Part shown: in pieces, positions 56,509-64,000 of the stretch
How positions within the stretch are numbered: position 1 is the first letter of the stretch
Layout of the letters: each line of letters starts with the position of its first letter
Assembly (NCBI GenBank): GCA_028684065.1
Contig: JAQUGO010000005.1
Location: 62,001-126,000, forward strand
DNA: 64,000 nucleotides
Reading direction: 5' to 3'
Source of the DNA: Sulfurospirillaceae bacterium
Lineage (GTDB): Bacteria > Campylobacterota > Campylobacteria > Campylobacterales > Sulfurospirillaceae
Made by a program: the position numbers and the translations under genes
The notes under the pieces: model-generated
The model's input: only the letters and a program-made list of their open reading frames with translations
Databases searched by the model: none
Told to the model about the DNA's origin: nothing

Positions 56509-57723
56509 ATGGCAAGAGTTTTAATTATTGGAGCGGGTGGCGTTAGTCGTGTTGTGACCAAAAAGTGCGCGATGAATAGTGAAGTTTTCTCACATATCGT
56601 GTTAGCCAGTCGAACAAAATCAAAGTGTGATCAAATAGCCAATGAAATTAAAGAGTCTTTACATGTTGATATTGAAACCGCTGCGATTGATGCAGATGAT
56701 GTAAGCGCTTTGGTCGCTTTGATTGAAAAAGTAAAACCTGCATTAGTGCTTAATATTGCGTTGCCGTATCAAGATTTAACCATAATGGATGCGTGTATCA
56801 AAACAAAAGTACCTTATCTTGACACTGCAAACTATGAACATCCAGACCTTGCAAAATTCGAGTATAAAGAGCAGTGGGCCCGTGATAATGCTTTTAAAGA
56901 TGCAGGAATTATGGCGCTTCTTGGTAGTGGCTTTGACCCAGGTGTAACCAATGTTTTTTGTGCATATGCACAGCAGTATCTTTTTGACAGCATCGAAAGT
57001 ATTGATATTTTAGATTGTAATGCAGGAGATCACGGCTATGCCTTTGCGACGAATTTTAATCCCGAAATCAACCTTCGAGAAGTGAGTTCTAAAGGGCGTT
57101 ATTGGGAAAATGGAAAGTGGATTGAGACGGAACCCGTTTCGGTTAAAATGGTTTGGGATTATCCAGAAGTTGGACCGAAAGACAGTTATTTGCTGTACCA
57201 CGAAGAGTTAGAATCTTTGGTTCAAAACATCAAAGGGCTTAAACGTATTCGCTTCTTTATGACCTTTGGGCAAAGCTACCTCACACATATGAAATGTTTG
57301 GAAAATGTGGGAATGCTTCGCATTGATGAAGTAGAACACAAAGGGATGAAAATCGTACCGATGGAATTTCTAAAAACCCTTCTTCCCGATCCCGCAAGTT
57401 TAGGAGCACGTACCGTAGGTTTTACGAATATCGGTTGTGTTTTTGAAGGTATAAAAGATGGCCAAAAACGAAAAATCTATATCTATAATGTGTGTGATCA
57501 TCAAGAATGCTACCGTGAAACCGGCGCTCAAGCAGTGAGTTACACGACAGGTGTGCCTGCAATGATTGGTGCAAAAATGATGTTAGAGGGTAAATGGTCT
57601 GGTAAGGGTGTATTCAATATGGAACAATTCGACGCTAAGCCTTTTATGGATGAGCTCAATACACAAGGGCTTCCTTGGAAAATTATCGAAATGAAACCCG
57701 AAGAGACATACGAAGTTAAATAG
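56509..57723 (+). CDS. Carboxynorspermidine/carboxyspermidine dehydrogenase
   Basis: A 404-residue saccharopine dehydrogenase-like enzyme. The Rossmann loop is VLIIGAGGVSRVVTKKCAMN, followed by LVLNIALPYQDLTIMDACIKTKVPYLDTANYE, LGSGFDPGVTNVFCAYAQQY and DCNAGDHGYAFATNFNPEINLREV. The length and these segments match the Campylobacter enzyme that reductively condenses putrescine with aspartate semialdehyde in the alternative spermidine pathway (known from C. jejuni Cj0172c). Its partner, carboxyspermidine decarboxylase (nspC), is not in this window. A lysine-degrading saccharopine dehydrogenase is unlikely in this lineage. Confidence 0.88.
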   Translation: MARVLIIGAGGVSRVVTKKCAMNSEVFSHIVLASRTKSKCDQIANEIKESLHVDIETAAIDADDVSALVALIEKVKPALVLNIALPYQDLTIMDACIKTKVPYLDTANYEHPDLAKFEYKEQWARDNAFKDAGIMALLGSGFDPGVTNVFCAYAQQYLFDSIESIDILDCNAGDHGYAFATNFNPEINLREVSSKGRYWENGKWIETEPVSVKMVWDYPEVGPKDSYLLYHEELESLVQNIKGLKRIRFFMTFGQSYLTHMKCLENVGMLRIDEVEHKGMKIVPMEFLKTLLPDPASLGARTVGFTNIGCVFEGIKDGQKRKIYIYNVCDHQECYRETGAQAVSYTTGVPAMIGAKMMLEGKWSGKGVFNMEQFDAKPFMDELNTQGLPWKIIEMKPEETYEVK

Positions 57724-57733
57724 GGCTTTCAAA

Positions 57734-57846
57734 AAAGAGGTTTGTGATAATCCTATCTCAAGAAGAGTTATCCACGATAGGTGCCCCAAAGCTTTGCTTT
57801 GACCCAACGGGATAAATTCTTTCGTACGGATTACACAAACCCCTTT
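57734..57846 (+). other. Long inverted repeat, candidate structured RNA leader
   Basis: GGTTTGTGATAATCC (57739-57753) and GGATTACACAAACC (57828-57841) pair over 14 bases with one bulged A; AAAG/CTTT extend the stem past one mismatch. Inside are CCTATC/GATAGG (57752-57757, 57776-57781), CAAAG-containing CAAAGCTTTGCTTTG, and CCC-AAC-GGG. The element lies between the dehydrogenase stop and the dsrE start. I cannot match it to a known riboswitch class. Confidence 0.4.
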
Positions 57847-57867
57847 CTTTACATGTAAAGGATTACC

Positions 57868-58206
57868 ATGTCAAAAAAAGCTAAAATTCTCTGGACAACC
57901 GACAACAAAGAAACCGCCTTGCATATGGTCTGCCTTTATGCGCACAACGCCATTTTAAAAGGTTGGATGGATGAGGTTGAAGTCCTTGTTTGGGGCGCCT
58001 CACAACGACTTATTGCTGAAGATGCAGAGGTGCGAGCTAAAGTTGAAGCAATGATAAAAGATGGTGTAAAAGTCGTTGCATGTCTTAAATGTGCTGATAC
58101 AATGGCGATAACTGACCCGTTGCAAACTTGCGGTATTGATGTTTTTTATACAGGCGAATTTTTAAGTGCATGGATAAATTCGGGTGAAACAGTTATTAGT
58201 GTATGA
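57868..58206 (+). CDS. DsrE-family protein
   Basis: A 112-residue protein with the DsrE/DsrF-like fold: ILWTTDNKETALHMVCLYAHNAILKGWMDEVEVLVWGAS, then VKVVACLKCADTMAITDPLQTCGIDVFYTGEF. The two or three cysteines in the C-terminal half (ACLKCAD, QTCG) are at positions often involved in sulfur handling in this family, but the specific reaction is unknown. It is preceded by a CTTTACATGTAAAG palindrome whose AAAGGA end acts as its ribosome-binding site, and it overlaps the SDR gene by four bases. Confidence 0.85.
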   Translation: MSKKAKILWTTDNKETALHMVCLYAHNAILKGWMDEVEVLVWGASQRLIAEDAEVRAKVEAMIKDGVKVVACLKCADTMAITDPLQTCGIDVFYTGEFLSAWINSGETVISV

Positions 58207-59030
58207 GAACGATTTTAATCACAGGCTGTTCTAGCGGTATCGGTGAATACTGCGCTAAAGCCTTACATGTAAACCCAAAATACCAAGTATTTGCTACATG
58301 TAGAAAAGAAGAAGATGTTCAAAAGCTCCAAGCCGAAGGGCTTAATGCTTTTAAACTTGACTTGTGTGATACCCAAAGTATGCACGATGCGCTTTCGTGG
58401 ATGCTTTCTCAAACACAAGGGCGCATCGATGTTCTGTTCAATAATGCCGCTTATGGGCAACCTGGTGCTGTAGAAGATTTACGGCGTGATGTTTTACGTG
58501 AACAATTTGAAACGAATGTTTTTGGAACACAAGAACTTACCAATCTTATTATTCCTTACATGCGACAACAAAAAAGCGGTCGTATCATTTACAATAGCTC
58601 TATCCTTGGCTTTGTAGCGATGAGCTACAGAGGCGCTTATAATGCGAGTAAATTTGCCATTGAAGGCTTAGCGGATACACTCAGACTAGAACTTTATGGA
58701 AGTGGTGTGGATGTCATTTTAATAGAGCCAGGACCTATCCGAAGTAATTTTCGCAAAAATGCACTCTCCAAATTTTTAGAACACATTGATTATCAACATT
58801 CGGCACATTACGCAATTTATACTCAAACGTTAAAGCGTCTTCAAAAAGAAGGTGATACCCCTTTTACCCTAGGGTCAGAAGCAGTTTTGGACGTTCTTCT
58901 CAAAGCTATGGAATCCAAAAGACCAAAAGCAAGATATGCAGTAACTTTTCCTACGAAACTTTTTAAGGTGCTAAAACGTATTTTACCTACGTATATTATG
59001 GATGTTATCGTGCGAAAAGTTGGAGGGTAG
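58203..59030 (+). CDS. Short-chain dehydrogenase/reductase
   Basis: A 275-residue classical SDR. The cofactor loop is ILITGCSSGIGEYCAKAL, followed by VLFNNAAYGQPGAVEDL and the catalytic Ser-Tyr-Lys set in IYNSSILGFVAMSYRGAYNASKFAIEGLADTLRLEL. A C-terminal stretch with a basic, hydrophobic end (FPTKLFKVLKRILPTYIMDVIVRK) suggests membrane association, as seen in SDRs acting on lipids or retinoid-like substrates. The substrate is unknown. It is co-translated with dsrE and ends at a hairpin shared with the chemoreceptor gene. Confidence 0.87.
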   Translation: MRTILITGCSSGIGEYCAKALHVNPKYQVFATCRKEEDVQKLQAEGLNAFKLDLCDTQSMHDALSWMLSQTQGRIDVLFNNAAYGQPGAVEDLRRDVLREQFETNVFGTQELTNLIIPYMRQQKSGRIIYNSSILGFVAMSYRGAYNASKFAIEGLADTLRLELYGSGVDVILIEPGPIRSNFRKNALSKFLEHIDYQHSAHYAIYTQTLKRLQKEGDTPFTLGSEAVLDVLLKAMESKRPKARYAVTFPTKLFKVLKRILPTYIMDVIVRKVGG

Positions 59031-59049
59031 AGACCTCGAAAGAGGCCTC
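59030..59049. terminator. SDR / chemoreceptor shared terminator
   Basis: GAGACCTC and GAGGCCTC pair around GAAA with one A-C mismatch (a G-U wobble when read on the minus strand), just after the SDR stop and before the end of the convergent chemoreceptor gene. Confidence 0.65.
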
Positions 59050-59054
59050 GTTTA

Positions 59055-61184
59055 TCAGGTTCTAAACTTATTGAGAATAGCGTTTAGTTTTTCGGTAATG
59101 CCATTGAGATGTTCACTGGCTCCTGCGATTTCTTCAACACTACGAGTATTATCAGTTGAGAGGGTATTAATTTCTTCAATTTTAGCAACGATATTATCAA
59201 TTTTATGACCTGTTTGAACATAGTCCGTAACCGTTTTATCATTCAAATTGGTGACGATATTCATCATATCAACAGTCGTGTTAATTTTAATTTCTACCTC
59301 TTTTGCGATGGATGTTAGTTCTTGAACTTCAGCAGAATTACGATTCATCTGATCACTGCTATCACTAATTGCTTGAACAATGACATTGATGGTTGCATTG
59401 ATTTCTACTAGACTTTTTTGTGTGCGTTCTGCAAGTTTTCTCACTTCATCGGCTACAACAGCAAACCCACGACCATGTTCTCCAGCACGTGCTGCTTCAA
59501 TGGCTGCATTCAATGCTAAAAGGTTCGTTTGATCCGCAATATCACTGATGACAGTTAGAACACTTTTCACTTGTTCTGCATCATTACTAAGTTGTTGGAT
59601 ACGGTGTGCTAGTTCCATTTCTGTGGCTGCACTACTTTCAACTTTACTACCCAACTCTTGGATAAAGTGACGTGCACCTTGTAGCTCTTTATTAGCTTTA
59701 AGAACTTCATCTTTAGATTTTTTGGCCTCTTCAACAGAGTCAACAATTTCTTGTTTGATAATGTGTGACATAGAAGTTGCTTGCGTAATGATATTGGTGG
59801 ATGATTCTACGCGTTTACCAACCTCAAGTGTCGTTACTGAGAGCTCATGGGCGATAGAAGCATTTTCACTGCTGGTGGTTTTTGCTAACGCAATCGTTGA
59901 GCGAACTTTTTCAATAAAATTGTTAATTTCATGCGAAGCATTGCCAATTTCATCATGACTGGTAATATCCAATTTTTTGGTTAAGTCACCATCACCTTCA
60001 GCTAAGTTATAGGCTTTATCTTTGAGGTTAATCAAAGGTGCTACGACCATATGGTTGAGAAGAAAATAGATAACCGCTACAGCCAATAATGCTACTAATG
60101 AGCCATAAAGCATCACTTGTTTCATCATATATGAAATATTACCTGAGATATGCTCTTTTTGAGTTTTTGTAAAAGCGGCAATACCATCAAGATAAACACC
60201 TGATACAATAATCCAATCCCACTCTTTAAAGTATTTAGCATAAGCTATTTTATCTTCATTCTGCTTGCTAATAGGGTGTTTCCAATTGTATATTACAAAA
60301 GCACCTTCTGCTATATTTTTGACAGGAGCTTCAAGTAACTCTTTTCTAAAAGGTCTATCTTTAGCATCTTTTTCATCTGCCTTGATGACTTTTCCTCTTT
60401 TAGTAGGCTCTGCACCATGAAAAGCGTATTCGTAACCGCCTTTATCATTCTTCTTCATAGCGTAAAAATAGCCATCTTCGGCATAGCGAAGTTTTTCTAA
60501 AACTTTAATGGCCTCATTTTGATAAAATTCTTTAATGCTTGAAGCATAATCACCTGTTCCAAAAACAACATCTAAAGGTTCGAAATAAAAGCTATAAGAA
60601 ATTTTAGGTTCGTCTTGTTTGGTTTTAGGGTTAGGATAGATAAATTTAGATAAGCCAGTACCATCTTTGGCAGCTTTGAGTAAATCGCGAATAAAGTAGG
60701 TTCCATCTTTATCTTTAGCATCAAAAAGATTTTTACCCACTAACGAAGGGTTAATGGCGTGCTGAACATTGACACCTTCTTTGGTATAACCAAAGAAGTA
60801 ACCGATACCATTATTGTAGCGATACCCGTTGGCGACACTGAAAATAAGGGCTCGTAGTTCATCTTTAGAGAGTTTATCTTTATTGGTGGTATAAACATCA
60901 TCAATAATTTTCTTAAAAGCGAGGGCATCGTCTTTAACTTTTTGGCCTATATTTTTATCTAAAGTCATTTCATAAAAGGTTGAGATAGCTTTTTCTGCCA
61001 TTAAAGTGTAAGCTTTGAGCTCTTTCTTACTATTGTCCATAATAAGTGTTTCTTCATCTTGTAGTTGGACTTCTCCAAAGGTACTTGTTTCATAGTTGGT
61101 AATCAGTAGGGATACTCCAGATACAAGCATAATAGATACAATGAAAAGAATAAGTGTTTTAATCTTGATACTTAACGTATTCAT
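59055..61184 (-). CDS. Methyl-accepting chemotaxis protein with tandem Cache sensor
   Basis: A 709-residue chemoreceptor. TM1 is at about residues 8-28. The periplasmic region (about 30-350) holds two related Cache-type halves, each with a G-Y-F motif ([28 protein letters not shown] and [21 protein letters not shown]). TM2 is near 352-375, followed by a HAMP domain ([23 protein letters not shown]). The cytoplasmic signalling tip is present in full ([35 protein letters not shown]). The ligand is unknown; Cache domains often bind small organic acids or amino acids. It lies 35 bases after the pseudo-receiver regulator and is probably co-transcribed with it. Confidence 0.95.
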   Translation of the reverse strand: MNTLSIKIKTLILFIVSIMLVSGVSLLITNYETSTFGEVQLQDEETLIMDNSKKELKAYTLMAEKAISTFYEMTLDKNIGQKVKDDALAFKKIIDDVYTTNKDKLSKDELRALIFSVANGYRYNNGIGYFFGYTKEGVNVQHAINPSLVGKNLFDAKDKDGTYFIRDLLKAAKDGTGLSKFIYPNPKTKQDEPKISYSFYFEPLDVVFGTGDYASSIKEFYQNEAIKVLEKLRYAEDGYFYAMKKNDKGGYEYAFHGAEPTKRGKVIKADEKDAKDRPFRKELLEAPVKNIAEGAFVIYNWKHPISKQNEDKIAYAKYFKEWDWIIVSGVYLDGIAAFTKTQKEHISGNISYMMKQVMLYGSLVALLAVAVIYFLLNHMVVAPLINLKDKAYNLAEGDGDLTKKLDITSHDEIGNASHEINNFIEKVRSTIALAKTTSSENASIAHELSVTTLEVGKRVESSTNIITQATSMSHIIKQEIVDSVEEAKKSKDEVLKANKELQGARHFIQELGSKVESSAATEMELAHRIQQLSNDAEQVKSVLTVISDIADQTNLLALNAAIEAARAGEHGRGFAVVADEVRKLAERTQKSLVEINATINVIVQAISDSSDQMNRNSAEVQELTSIAKEVEIKINTTVDMMNIVTNLNDKTVTDYVQTGHKIDNIVAKIEEINTLSTDNTRSVEEIAGASEHLNGITEKLNAILNKFRT

Positions 61185-61219
61185 ATATTTAATAACTCCT
61201 TGAATGTTTTAACTCGAAA

Positions 61220-61933
61220 TTACGCAGAGACGAATTGTCGCGTATTTTTAACTTCTTGTAAAATGAAGTTATTAGGAGTAGTGATATTATAGCGAAATAT
61301 ATAGCCAGCATCGACAATGGTATCAATGCAATCATAAGGGATTTTTTGACGTAAACGTCGTATAAGAGAGCGTATGGAATCAAGGCTCGCGCCTTCACCT
61401 TCCCAAACAACAGATTTGATAGTTTCAAAAGAAACAAGAGTGTTTTTATTGCTAAAGAGGATATTGAAAAGTAAGCTTTCTTTGCGAGAAAAATGTTTTT
61501 CTGTCGTTCCTATTTGCAGCATATTCGTTCTAAAATTGAATTGGCATTTGGCATTTAAGCGTACAACATCATTACGAATATGACACAATTTTTCAATTTT
61601 GGCTTCTAGTTCATCCATCGAGAAAGGTTTCTTGATAAAATCACTACATCCATACATGTAAGCGTTTTTAAGTAGTTTTAATTCACACTCCTCATGTACG
61701 TTCATCATGATAACAGGAGTTTCTGGGTAATAAGCACGAATTTTTTGAAGTATATCCATACTTTGTGAGGCATGTGTATTCAGCGATAAGATAAAACAGG
61801 TATATCCTTCATCAATGGCTTCAAGCGCCTCTTTTTCATCTACAAAGGCATCAATTTTATAACCTTTTGCAGTAAGTTTTTTAATAATAGCAGTATGAAT
61901 ATAAAAATTATTTTCTAAGAGCAAGATCCTCAT
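61220..61933 (-). CDS. OmpR-like regulator with degenerate receiver (pseudo-receiver)
   Basis: A 237-residue protein. The N-terminal half has the receiver fold but lacks key residues: the acidic pocket reads LLLENNFY (Asn-Asn) and the phospho-acceptor strand reads CFILSLNTHASQSMD, with Ser/Asn where Asp should be; the Lys is kept in DFIKKPFSMDELEAKI. The C-terminal winged helix is intact (FSRKESLLFNILF ... SLIRRLRQKIPYDCIDTIVDAGYIFRYNI). It should bind DNA without needing phosphorylation, or respond to another signal. It precedes the chemoreceptor gene on the same strand, an unusual partner for an OmpR-type regulator. Confidence 0.88.
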   Translation of the reverse strand: MRILLLENNFYIHTAIIKKLTAKGYKIDAFVDEKEALEAIDEGYTCFILSLNTHASQSMDILQKIRAYYPETPVIMMNVHEECELKLLKNAYMYGCSDFIKKPFSMDELEAKIEKLCHIRNDVVRLNAKCQFNFRTNMLQIGTTEKHFSRKESLLFNILFSNKNTLVSFETIKSVVWEGEGASLDSIRSLIRRLRQKIPYDCIDTIVDAGYIFRYNITTPNNFILQEVKNTRQFVSA

Positions 61934-62053
61934 AATTAACCTTTATGTATAGTGGTTTCGTCAGCATTTTGCTTTATCGTAACATTAAAGTCTGTCTCAA
62001 ACCTTGCAAAGGCTTAGACCGATAATCTTTTGACAATAAATGCTATTGAGTTC

Positions 62054-62434
62054 TTAAAGAAGGATATTTTCTGTATCAAATTCAGTACCATTTTTAGTAT
62101 GTAGATTTTCATCCCACTCTTTTGCCCGAACTGTACGCGTACCTTCAAAATGACCTTTAGCCTCAATGATAAGCATAAAACTTTTGATAGTGCCATGCAG
62201 GTATCCATTGGCCATAATTTTTACAAGGTCACAATCAATTTCGCCATGGGTATTTCCTCGAATAAGCAGCGTTGGAGCGTTGATTGTGCCAGTAAATGTG
62301 GCTCCATGTTCTATGATAACGGTCTCAGAAGAGTGTATTTCCCCTTCCATGGTGCCATAAAGATGCAGTTCATTCTGCATTTTTAAAGTACCTTCGATGT
62401 GTGTTCCTGCAGCGATACGTGTTTGGCGAAGCAT
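62054..62434 (-). CDS. Bactofilin (polymer-forming cytoskeletal protein)
   Basis: A 126-residue protein with the repetitive beta-helix pattern of bactofilins: TRIAAGTHIEGTLKMQNELHLYGTMEGEIHSSETVIIEHGATFTGTINAPTLLIRGNTHGEIDCDLVKIMANGYLHGTIKSFMLIIEAKGHFEG. Bactofilins polymerise without nucleotide and shape cells or localise envelope enzymes. A short disordered C-terminus follows. It stands 120 bases upstream of the pseudo-receiver gene. In Helicobacter relatives a bactofilin (CcmA) supports cell curvature; the same role here is inference. Confidence 0.9.
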   Translation of the reverse strand: MLRQTRIAAGTHIEGTLKMQNELHLYGTMEGEIHSSETVIIEHGATFTGTINAPTLLIRGNTHGEIDCDLVKIMANGYLHGTIKSFMLIIEAKGHFEGTRTVRAKEWDENLHTKNGTEFDTENILL

Positions 62435-62487
62435 TATAAAACCTTACAAGACATTTGGCCCAAAAGTGCCGTCGTCTGTCATTAAAC

Positions 62488-62521
62488 TAAAGTAAGCTGA
62501 TACGTATACCAGCTTACTTTA
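62488..62521 (-). terminator. cstA terminator
   Basis: TAAAGTAAGCTG and CAGCTTACTTTA form a perfect 12-bp stem with a 10-base loop, 22 bases past the cstA stop on the minus strand. Only a short T-rich stretch (TTTAGTTTAATG) follows. Confidence 0.75.
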
Positions 62522-62543
62522 TATTTTTACATGAGCACTCTAC

Positions 62544-64000
62544 TTAAGCAAGCGCTTCTTTTTTGCGTGAAAAATTTAACTTTAGTATGAAAAGGAAAAC
62601 AATAAGACCTGTTACAAGGCCACTGTTGACAGCGATACTATGGCTTAAGCCAAAAGGGAACTCTTTAGCGGTTAGAATATAGCCAACTAAAGTACCTGTG
62701 AGTAATGTTCCTGGAATAGCAGTCATCCAGATACTACGTCCGTGGTGGTAAAGATACGCTGTACCTGTCCAAAGAACAAAGGCTGCTAACATTTGATTTG
62801 AGAATGTAAAGTATTTCCAAATGGCAGCAAAACCAATTTGTGTGATAAAGAAAGCAATAATAAAAATAGGAACTGAAATCATCAATCTGTTTTTAGTGGC
62901 AATTTGTGAGATATTAAATCTATCTGCAATGGTTAAACGAATTGCACGGAATGCTGTATCACCTGATGTGATAGGAGCAGCGATAACACCTAAAATCGCT
63001 AATAATCCACCAAAGACACCAAGATAACCAACCGTAATTTCATTAACCACTAAACCTGGTCCACCTTTTGCAAGAACAGCACTTAAACCTTGGATGCCAT
63101 CAGGGAAATATGCCATACCAACACTTGCCCAAATCATAGCAATAACTGCTTCAGTAATCATCGCACCGTAAAATACTGTACGACCTTTGCTTTCTGATTT
63201 AAGAGTACGTGCCATTAATGGAGATTGTGTTGCGTGGAAACCACTAAGTGCCCCACAACTAATAGTAAAGAAAAGTCCTGGCCAAATAGCAAGTCCCTTA
63301 GGATGCGCAAAATCAGCCCAACTGGTAATCTCTGGAATGGCGAGACCGTGGAATAACATGGCTCCTGCAACACCAAATGCCATAAACATTAGTACCGCAC
63401 CAAAGAAAGGATAGAATCGGCCAATGATTTTATCAATTGGAAAAATAGTAGAAGCAAAATAGTAAGCAAAAATAGCAGCAATCCAAAATGTTTTACTTGC
63501 AAACATTGTACCTGCAAATACACCAGGGCCACCTGTTTCAAATGTCAAGTTAGCCATCAATGCTGCAGGGCCTACGATAAAGACAACACCTACGAATAAA
63601 AGAAGCATAATACTGACAAAAAGCATTGCATAACGACTGGTCTCACCAAGGTATTCTCCAGTCAACTCTGGAAGACTTTTACCTTTATTGCGTACAGACA
63701 TCATACCTGCCATATAATCGTGAACGCCACCAGCAAAGATTGAACCTAAAATAATCCAGAAAAAAGCAACGGGTCCATAAAGGGCACCCATGATTGGTCC
63801 ATAAATTGGTCCAAGTCCAGCAATATTTAGAAATTGGATAAGAAAGACTTTTCCTGTACTCATAGGTACAAAGTCAACACCATCAGCTTGAGTAGTTGCA
63901 GGTGTTGGGCGGCTATCGTCCATGCCAAATGTTTTTTCGACATATTTACCATAAGTAAAATAAGCAACGACCAGTAAAACCAGTGCACAAAGGAATGTAA
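62544..64000 (-). CDS. cstA: CstA/BtsT-type transporter, 5' end outside window
   Basis: A carbon-starvation/pyruvate-type peptide transporter homologue, open to the end of the window. The track start at 63923 is internal: the frame continues upstream as FLCALVLLVVAYFTYGKYVEKTFG before MDDSRPTPA, matching the CstA N-terminal TM helix. Family signatures are VDFVPMSTGKVFLIQFLNIAGLGPIYGPIMGALYGP, GGVHDYMAGMMSVRNKGKSLPEL, LFFTISCGALSGFHATQSPLMARTLKSE and TSGDTAFRAIRLTIADRF. At 480 or so residues it is the short form, lacking the C-terminal extension of E. coli CstA. CstA/BtsT proteins take up pyruvate or peptides. Confidence 0.93.
   Translation of the reverse strand, partial: TFLCALVLLVVAYFTYGKYVEKTFGMDDSRPTPATTQADGVDFVPMSTGKVFLIQFLNIAGLGPIYGPIMGALYGPVAFFWIILGSIFAGGVHDYMAGMMSVRNKGKSLPELTGEYLGETSRYAMLFVSIMLLLFVGVVFIVGPAALMANLTFETGGPGVFAGTMFASKTFWIAAIFAYYFASTIFPIDKIIGRFYPFFGAVLMFMAFGVAGAMLFHGLAIPEITSWADFAHPKGLAIWPGLFFTISCGALSGFHATQSPLMARTLKSESKGRTVFYGAMITEAVIAMIWASVGMAYFPDGIQGLSAVLAKGGPGLVVNEITVGYLGVFGGLLAILGVIAAPITSGDTAFRAIRLTIADRFNISQIATKNRLMISVPIFIIAFFITQIGFAAIWKYFTFSNQMLAAFVLWTGTAYLYHHGRSIWMTAIPGTLLTGTLVGYILTAKEFPFGLSHSIAVNSGLVTGLIVFLFILKLNFSRKKEALA

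Overview
This AT-rich window reads as ordinary chromosome of a flagellated, free-living member of the Campylobacterota (epsilonproteobacteria), most likely Sulfurospirillum or a near relative. That placement rests on gene content and remembered gene order, not on a database search. Three things support it: Campylobacter-type flagellins with a pseudaminic acid (Pse) glycosylation cluster; a dcd-accB-accC-SurA-like-gltX-malic enzyme-upp block and a tig-clpP-def / folE-fliI block that match Campylobacter jejuni order as I remember it; and a NIF-type iron-sulfur assembly pair and a carboxynorspermidine dehydrogenase. No insertion sequence, prophage, CRISPR array or rRNA gene was seen. Five tRNA genes lie in one cluster.

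Layout. 1-7.7 kb: the end of enolase, an FtsB/DivIC-like protein, an AMIN-domain exported protein, citrate synthase, a two-component system with a Gly/His-rich exported protein, biotin synthase and topoisomerase I. 7.8-19.7 kb: a flagellar surface island. A large flagellin (sigma28-type promoter) with an unusual repeat domain is followed by nine minus-strand Pse synthesis and flagellin modification genes (pseB, C, F, G, a formyltransferase homologue, pseH, pseI, a methylase and a PseE/Maf-type protein). The island closes with a small FlaC-like flagellin on a near-perfect sigma70 promoter. 19.7-30.2 kb: methyltransferases, a hydrolase, dCTP deaminase, acetyl-CoA carboxylase subunits, a SurA-like chaperone, a glutamyl-tRNA synthetase, malic enzyme and uracil salvage. 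30.2-37.1 kb: glutamate dehydrogenase, a membrane sulfatase-fold (LTA synthase-like) enzyme, TerC, a divergent MreB-like actin and an NSS transporter. 37.4-37.9 kb: tRNA Pro-His-Arg-Arg-Leu. 38-45.8 kb: a long minus-strand operon, tig-clpP-GGDEF-def-comM-nnr-purN-thiG. 45.9-52.3 kb: folE, a frameshifted fliI, nifS-nifU, moaD-moaE-moeA and a small lipoprotein. 52.4-64 kb: a YajR-like MFS/YqaA/Rof-like operon, an unlisted 54-aa membrane protein, MltA, RdgB, the spermidine-pathway dehydrogenase, DsrE and SDR proteins, a chemoreceptor with a pseudo-receiver regulator, bactofilin and a CstA-type transporter cut by the window edge.

The observations most worth a second look are these. (1) The flagellin has a central domain of about eight degenerate repeats with a clear six-residue period, suggesting a beta-solenoid grafted onto the filament surface. 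(2) The palindrome TTACATGTAA is strikingly frequent; in genes it usually encodes Leu-His-Val and between genes it builds hairpins. (3) fliI is split by a frameshift between Walker A and Walker B. (4) Two signalling proteins are degenerate: a receiver without its phospho-acceptor Asp and a GGDEF domain without GGDEF. (5) A matching palindromic operator candidate lies before nifS and before the MFS/54-aa protein pair. (6) A terminator-like hairpin of thiG is embedded in the tRNA operon promoter. (7) A long inverted repeat before dsrE may be a structured RNA.
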